Shown: in pieces, positions 59,974-64,000 of the stretch | How positions within the stretch are numbered: position 1 is the first letter of the stretch | Layout of the letters: every line of letters starts with the position of its first letter | Assembly (NCBI GenBank): GCA_963752755.1 | Contig: CAVVZJ010000011.1 | Span: 434,001 to 498,000 of the forward strand | Reading direction: 5' to 3' | Length of the DNA: 64,000 nt | From: CAVVZJ01 sp963752755 | GTDB taxonomy: Bacteria; Planctomycetota; Planctomycetia; Isosphaerales; Isosphaeraceae | Translations under genes and position numbers: made by a program | The notes under the pieces: model-generated | Told to the model about the DNA's origin: nothing | Database searches by the model: none | The model's input: only the letters and a program-made list of their open reading frames with translations

Positions 59974-61384
59974 AAGACGTCACGGCTGCGGTCGTTACAC
60001 CCTGCCCAGTACGCGTCGCGAATTCCTGGCCCGGGCGGGGGCGGGGCTGGGGATCTGTGCGCTGGCGGACCTGCTCTGCACGCCGGCATCGGCCGACGAG
60101 GGTCGCCCCCCGGGCGACCCGCTCGCCCCCCGCCCCCCGCATTTCGCACCCAGGGCTACCTCCATTATCTGGTTGTTCATGGAGGGTGCGCCGAGCGCCG
60201 TGGACCTGTTCGACCCCAAGCCAGAGCTGGACAAAAACCATGGCAAGAAGATGGCGATCGACGTCTTCAACGGCAACCCGGGACCGCTGATGAAGTCGCC
60301 GTTCGCCTTCCGTCAGTATGGCGAGTCCGGCGCCTGGGTCTGCGAGAAGTATCCGAACGTGGCGCGGCACGTCGATGACATCGCGTTTGTCCGGTCGTGC
60401 TTTACGGAGTCAAATGATCACGTACCTGCGCTCTACCAAATGAACACAGGTGTCTCACGAGCGGGGCTGCCGACCGCGGGGGCGTGGGTCACGTACGGCC
60501 TGGGCAGCGAGAACCGGAACCTGCCGGGGTTCGTCGTGCTGGGCAATACGCAGGGCATCAAGGGAGGGCCGCTGAACTGGAGTGCGGGGTTTTTGCCCAC
60601 GAGCTACCAGGGCACGCTCTTCCGCTCGCAGGGCAGCCCGATCCTCAACCTCAAGCGGCCCGCGGACATGGCCGACGAAGACCAGCGGGCTCAACTCGAC
60701 CTCCTGGCCCGGCTCAATGGTGAGCACCGGGATCATCACGCCGGGGAGCCGGATCTCGCAACGCGGATTGAGGCATTCGAGCTAGCCTACCGGATGCAGA
60801 TGGAGGCGACGGACCTTGTGGACTTCGCGACGGAGTCGGCGGAGACCCGCACGCTGTACGGCCTGGAGCATCCCGCGTCGCGGTCGTTCGGCCAGAAGTG
60901 CCTGCTCGCCCGCCGGCTGGTGGAGCGGGGAGTGCGATTCGTCCAGGTATACAGCGATGGCGAGTGGGACGCCCACAGCGACCTGCCCGGCAACCACGCC
61001 CACCATTGCGCGGCGACCGACGTGCCGATCCACGGCCTTCTGAGCGACCTGAAGCGCCGGGGGCTTTTCGACTCCACACTGGTGATCTGGGGCGGGGAGT
61101 TCGGCCGGATGCCGGTCTCGCAGGGGAGCAACGGCCGCGACCACAACCCGAAGGGCTTCCTCGTCTGGATGGCCGGCGCTGGCATCCAGGGTGGAGTGAG
61201 CCACGGCGCGACCGATGAGATCGGCTACCGAGCCGCGTCCGACCCGGTCACGGTGCACGACCTGCACGCCACGATGCTCCACTTGCTCGGACTCGACCAC
61301 AAGCGGCTGACCTACCTGCACACCGGCCGGCGTTATCGGCTGACGGACGTGGCGGGGAACGTACTCACCAGGGTCCTGGCATAG
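59951..61384 (+). CDS. DUF1501 protein, Tat-exported
   Basis: Protein of 477 aa. ATG at 59951 or 59963 both lie inside the end of the cytochrome-domain gene, so the two are coupled. The twin-arginine motif is STRREFLARAGAGLGICALA. Segments shared with the paralogue at 53882 include LAPRPPHFAPRATSIIWLFM, APSAVDLFDPKPELDKNHGK, GPLNWSAGFLPTSYQGTLF, GEWDAHSDLPGNHAHHCAA and WGGEFGRMPVSQGSNGRDHN. The function is unknown; it is paired with the broken cytochrome-domain gene. Its intact frame argues that the region is still under selection. Confidence 0.92.
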   Translation: MSLFMSIERRHGCGRYTLPSTRREFLARAGAGLGICALADLLCTPASADEGRPPGDPLAPRPPHFAPRATSIIWLFMEGAPSAVDLFDPKPELDKNHGKKMAIDVFNGNPGPLMKSPFAFRQYGESGAWVCEKYPNVARHVDDIAFVRSCFTESNDHVPALYQMNTGVSRAGLPTAGAWVTYGLGSENRNLPGFVVLGNTQGIKGGPLNWSAGFLPTSYQGTLFRSQGSPILNLKRPADMADEDQRAQLDLLARLNGEHRDHHAGEPDLATRIEAFELAYRMQMEATDLVDFATESAETRTLYGLEHPASRSFGQKCLLARRLVERGVRFVQVYSDGEWDAHSDLPGNHAHHCAATDVPIHGLLSDLKRRGLFDSTLVIWGGEFGRMPVSQGSNGRDHNPKGFLVWMAGAGIQGGVSHGATDEIGYRAASDPVTVHDLHATMLHLLGLDHKRLTYLHTGRRYRLTDVAGNVLTRVLA

Positions 61385-61519
61385 CCCCGTTCGCGTGGGC
61401 CTCGTCGGAAACGCCCTTGGAATCGTGGCTCACGCCCGGCCCCCGGATCAACGGCCAGGGCGACTCATTTCGGCGACCCTCGTGGACGGAGATAGCGGTC
61501 CCCAAAGGAGACAGGGGCG

Positions 61520-62758
61520 ATGAGCGACCCGATCGACCGCCGGAGCTTCCTCGGACTCACGGCTGCCACCGGATTCGCGGCAGGGTTCCCAGGATGGGCT
61601 GCAGAGGCCGCATCCGATCACCCGGCCGTCGGCGCGGCCCGCCTGCCCGCGAGGCCGTTCCTGACCGAGGCGGGCGACTTCGTCGACGTCAGCCGCGGCA
61701 ACCCCAAGCCCTTCACGCTCCGGGGAGAGGCCCTCGCCCGCGCTCGCCTTACGCCCGAGACCTGGCGGTTGGAGGTCGTCGGCGACGATTCCGCTGAGGT
61801 CGCTCACCCAGCACGGCTCGAGGACGGCAGCGCCCTCGACCTCGCGGCTCTGAAGCAACTGGGCCACGAGCACGGCGTCAAGTACCTGAAGGCGATGCAG
61901 TGCAACAACATCCCCTTCCCGCTCGGCCAGGGGCTCTGGGAAGGGGTGCCACTCCGCGAAATCCTGCGGCGAGTGGGAAAGGTCGCAAACGTCCGCCGGG
62001 TGTATTACTGGGGCTTCCACAACGACGACCCGGCGCAGCTCTTCCAATCGTCGCTCGCCTACAACCGGGCGCTGGAGTCGCCCCCGTGGGAGCCGCCGGC
62101 GATGGTCGCCTATCGGTTGAACGGCCGGGACATCCCACTTGAGCGCGGCGGGCCGGTCCGGATGGTCGTGCCGTGGGCGCACGGGTTCAAGTCGATCAAG
62201 TGGCTGCAGCGGATCGTCCTGACGAACGACTACAAGGCGAACGACACTTACGCCCTCCAGAACAATGACCCCGAGTCTTACCTGAAGACGGCCGCCTACC
62301 TCCGCAAGGGTTCGTCGTCGTTCAAGGCGGACGAGCCGGTCGTCGTCGAGGGGACAGCGATGGTCGGCTGGTCGGGGCTCGAACGGGTCGAGTACTGGGT
62401 CCGGCGGGGTGACGGTGCCGAGGAGAAGCTGACCGAGGACGACCCGGCGTGGAAGTCGGCCGTCTGGCGGCCCTGCGAACTGATGCCTGCGCCCGACGAC
62501 TGGGCCGCCATCCTTCCCGGTGGGACCTCGCCCGGGGAGGTCTGGGGCTTCGACTCGCGGACCGGGAAGCCGAAGGATTGGCCGCTGCCGTTCAGTACGG
62601 TCCCGTTCACCGCTCGGTTGGAAGGGCTCAGGCCGGGACTGTACGAGTTTCGGGCCCGCACGGTCGATCGGAACGGGTTCGCCCAGCCGGAGCCGCGGCC
62701 CTACCGGAAGTCGGGCCTGAACCCGGTCCCGTGCCAGACGTTCGAGGTGACGGCGTGA
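61520..62758 (+). CDS. Sulfite-oxidase-family molybdopterin oxidoreductase, Tat-exported
   Basis: Protein of 412 aa, ATG at 61520 with AAAGGAG ~10 nt upstream. The twin-arginine signal is MSDPIDRRSFLGLTAATGFA. The molybdopterin domain includes FTLRGEALARARLTPETWRL, VKYLKAMQCNNIPFPLGQGL with the candidate Mo-ligand Cys, and GGPVRMVVPWAHGFKSIKWL, a core sulfite-oxidase motif. The C-terminal Mo-co dimerisation domain follows (VEGTAMVGWSGLERVEYWVR, PCQTFEVTA). Plant-type sulfite oxidases have CAGNRR around the Cys; here it is QCNN, so the substrate may differ from sulfite. No cytochrome or haem partner is adjacent except the DUF1553 proteins. Confidence 0.88.
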   Translation: MSDPIDRRSFLGLTAATGFAAGFPGWAAEAASDHPAVGAARLPARPFLTEAGDFVDVSRGNPKPFTLRGEALARARLTPETWRLEVVGDDSAEVAHPARLEDGSALDLAALKQLGHEHGVKYLKAMQCNNIPFPLGQGLWEGVPLREILRRVGKVANVRRVYYWGFHNDDPAQLFQSSLAYNRALESPPWEPPAMVAYRLNGRDIPLERGGPVRMVVPWAHGFKSIKWLQRIVLTNDYKANDTYALQNNDPESYLKTAAYLRKGSSSFKADEPVVVEGTAMVGWSGLERVEYWVRRGDGAEEKLTEDDPAWKSAVWRPCELMPAPDDWAAILPGGTSPGEVWGFDSRTGKPKDWPLPFSTVPFTARLEGLRPGLYEFRARTVDRNGFAQPEPRPYRKSGLNPVPCQTFEVTA

Positions 62759-63392
62759 TTGGCCCCTGCGGGTCGGGCAAGCGACGCGGGTCCCTACCCT
62801 CTCTTCATGAGAGCGACGAGTTCAGCATCCAAAGGGTTCCTCGCTGTTGCCTTGCTTTTCCACCCGCGTCGGTTGACTTTCGCAGCGCATCGATTCTCAT
62901 CGATGCCTGCACTTGGGTCAGAGCGTTCCCGACACACCTGCCGGTCTTCAGGGCAAGCGTGTGAAGAGAACAGTCCTGGGCATCGGTCATCGGCTCGCCG
63001 CCGGGGGACCACTCGGCTCGATCCTTGAGATTGCCATCGTCGGTAGCGGGGGAAATTCGGTTGCTCAGCCTGATGATCTCGCTGCTTGACCCACTCCGAG
63101 CCCGGCTACCACGGGGGTGTCCCTTGGGCGGCGTTCGTGGATCGATGGTTGGAGAAGAGGTTGCTGGGTTCAAAACGGCGTCACGATTCATTCCCCAGGA
63201 CAAGTCGGGATGAAGCCGAGGGTCGGAGGAAACTTCCTATCGGCGGTTGAGATTGGTAGCCTTTCCTTGTGCCACCGATCGGCCACCGACCAACGCGAGG
63301 TCGATCCGTGACTCCTCGTCCGAGACGACCGGTGGAATGCGGGTATGATCGCCGATCCGGTAATGACCCTAACGCAATCAGGAGTCCTGTTC
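62759..63392. other. Intergenic region upstream of the beta-propeller gene
   Basis: No supported gene or strong hairpin. The promoter and leader of the gene starting at 63393 should be at the right end. Confidence 0.4.
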
Positions 63393-64000
63393 GTGAACAG
63401 CCATTTGACTTGCGTCTCCCTCTCCGTGGTCCTCGGACTCGCTCAGGTGAGTCTGGCGGCGGACAAGGCTCAACCCGTGCGGATGGGTTGCGGTCTGATG
63501 ACGTTCGACACGGTGCCGGGCTGGGGCCTCGGCCCCGACGGGAAGTCCGTGATCGGACCGTGCCACGGTAGTGTCGTGATCGACAAGGAAGGCAACATCT
63601 ACACCAGCGCTCATGCTGGGGTCTTCGTCTTTTCGTCGGACGGGAAGGTGATCCGCAGCTTCCTCGGCGACGCGTATTCCGACATCCATGACATGAAGAT
63701 CCGCGAGGAGGCGAATGGGGAATTCATTTACGGCGCACGCAACGTGAATGCCGAGGGGATCAAGTTCAACGCTCGGACCGGCGAGATCGTCCTCAAGCTC
63801 CCATTCCCTGAAGAGTCGGGTCTGAATCTGAAACAATTCAAGCCAACGGCGATGACTGTTGCCCCGAACGGTGACATCTTCCTGGCAGACGGGTACGCGA
63901 GCGACCATATCTTCAAATTCGACCAAAATGGCAAGTACCTGATGCATTTCGGGACCAAGGGGAATGGCCTGAAGGAGTTCAACACCGCCCACGGAATGAC
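63393..64000 (+). CDS. Secreted NHL/six-bladed beta-propeller protein (3' end beyond window)
   Basis: Partial, 202 codons visible. GTG at 63393 follows AGGAG by 8 nt and begins (M)NSHLTCVSLSVVLGLAQV, a signal peptide cleaved around LAADK. Propeller-like blades are visible: HGSVVIDKEGNIYTSAHAGV, VFVFSSDGKVIRSFLGD, FKPTAMTVAPNGDIFLADGY and IFKFDQNGKYLMHFGTKG. These match NHL-repeat or SMP-30-like propellers used as binding platforms or hydrolases outside the cytoplasm. The frame is open to the window edge. Confidence 0.85.
   Translation, partial: MNSHLTCVSLSVVLGLAQVSLAADKAQPVRMGCGLMTFDTVPGWGLGPDGKSVIGPCHGSVVIDKEGNIYTSAHAGVFVFSSDGKVIRSFLGDAYSDIHDMKIREEANGEFIYGARNVNAEGIKFNARTGEIVLKLPFPEESGLNLKQFKPTAMTVAPNGDIFLADGYASDHIFKFDQNGKYLMHFGTKGNGLKEFNTAHGM

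Overview
The window is GC-rich, densely coding bacterial DNA that looks like a planctomycete, most likely of the Isosphaeraceae lineage. The evidence is three DUF1501 proteins with Tat signals, two proteins carrying planctomycete cytochrome domains (PSCyt1/DUF1549/DUF1553), a tandem DUF1080 protein, two PEP-CTERM proteins, a surface protein with an N-terminal RRLLS-type motif, secreted TPR proteins, and frequent GTG/TTG starts behind good GGAGG sites. Family-level placement is inference from gene content. I saw no rRNA, tRNA or CRISPR array.

Layout. 1-13.2 kb (minus strand): an AsmA/TamB-like envelope protein cut by the left edge, a secreted M16 peptidase, a PP2C phosphatase, and a TetR / membrane-fusion / RND efflux operon with a palindromic operator candidate in front of tetR. 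13.4-23.6 kb (mostly plus): a DUF442 phosphatase-like protein, a Dabb protein, an OafA-type acyltransferase, a flavin oxidoreductase (minus), two secreted TPR proteins, a PAC2 protein and a secreted alpha/beta hydrolase. 24.4-30.1 kb: two paralogous surface proteins, one with DUF11-like repeats and one with PEP-CTERM, separated by a complete 897 bp IS5-family element with terminal repeats and a TGA duplication. 30.9-37.7 kb: a co-directional cluster of FeeM-like N-acyltransferase, ThiF/E1-like enzyme, Acg-type nitroreductase, lipoyl-less E2-like acyltransferase with a substituted active site, MGT-type glycosyltransferase and NAD-dependent epimerase. This is the best candidate for an undescribed pathway. 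38.0-47.4 kb: parvulin isomerase, YdjM-like membrane protein, CHRD/PEP-CTERM protein, Asp/Asn hydroxylase, PIG-L deacetylase, two secreted unknowns and an RdgC-like protein. 48.0-62.8 kb: DUF1080, DUF1501 and cytochrome-domain modules, a creatininase-family and a carbamoylsarcosine-amidase-like protein, and a Tat-exported sulfite-oxidase-like molybdoenzyme. The right edge cuts a secreted beta-propeller protein.

Two properties run through the whole window. First, at least eight genes are interrupted by single-base frameshifts (about 13 apparent insertions and 3 apparent deletions, seven of them within 650 bp of one gene). This points to uncorrected sequencing indels, real decay, or both. Second, several intergenic spaces hold long imperfect hairpins. 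One family has a shared 24-nt core arm and locus-specific complementary outer arms.
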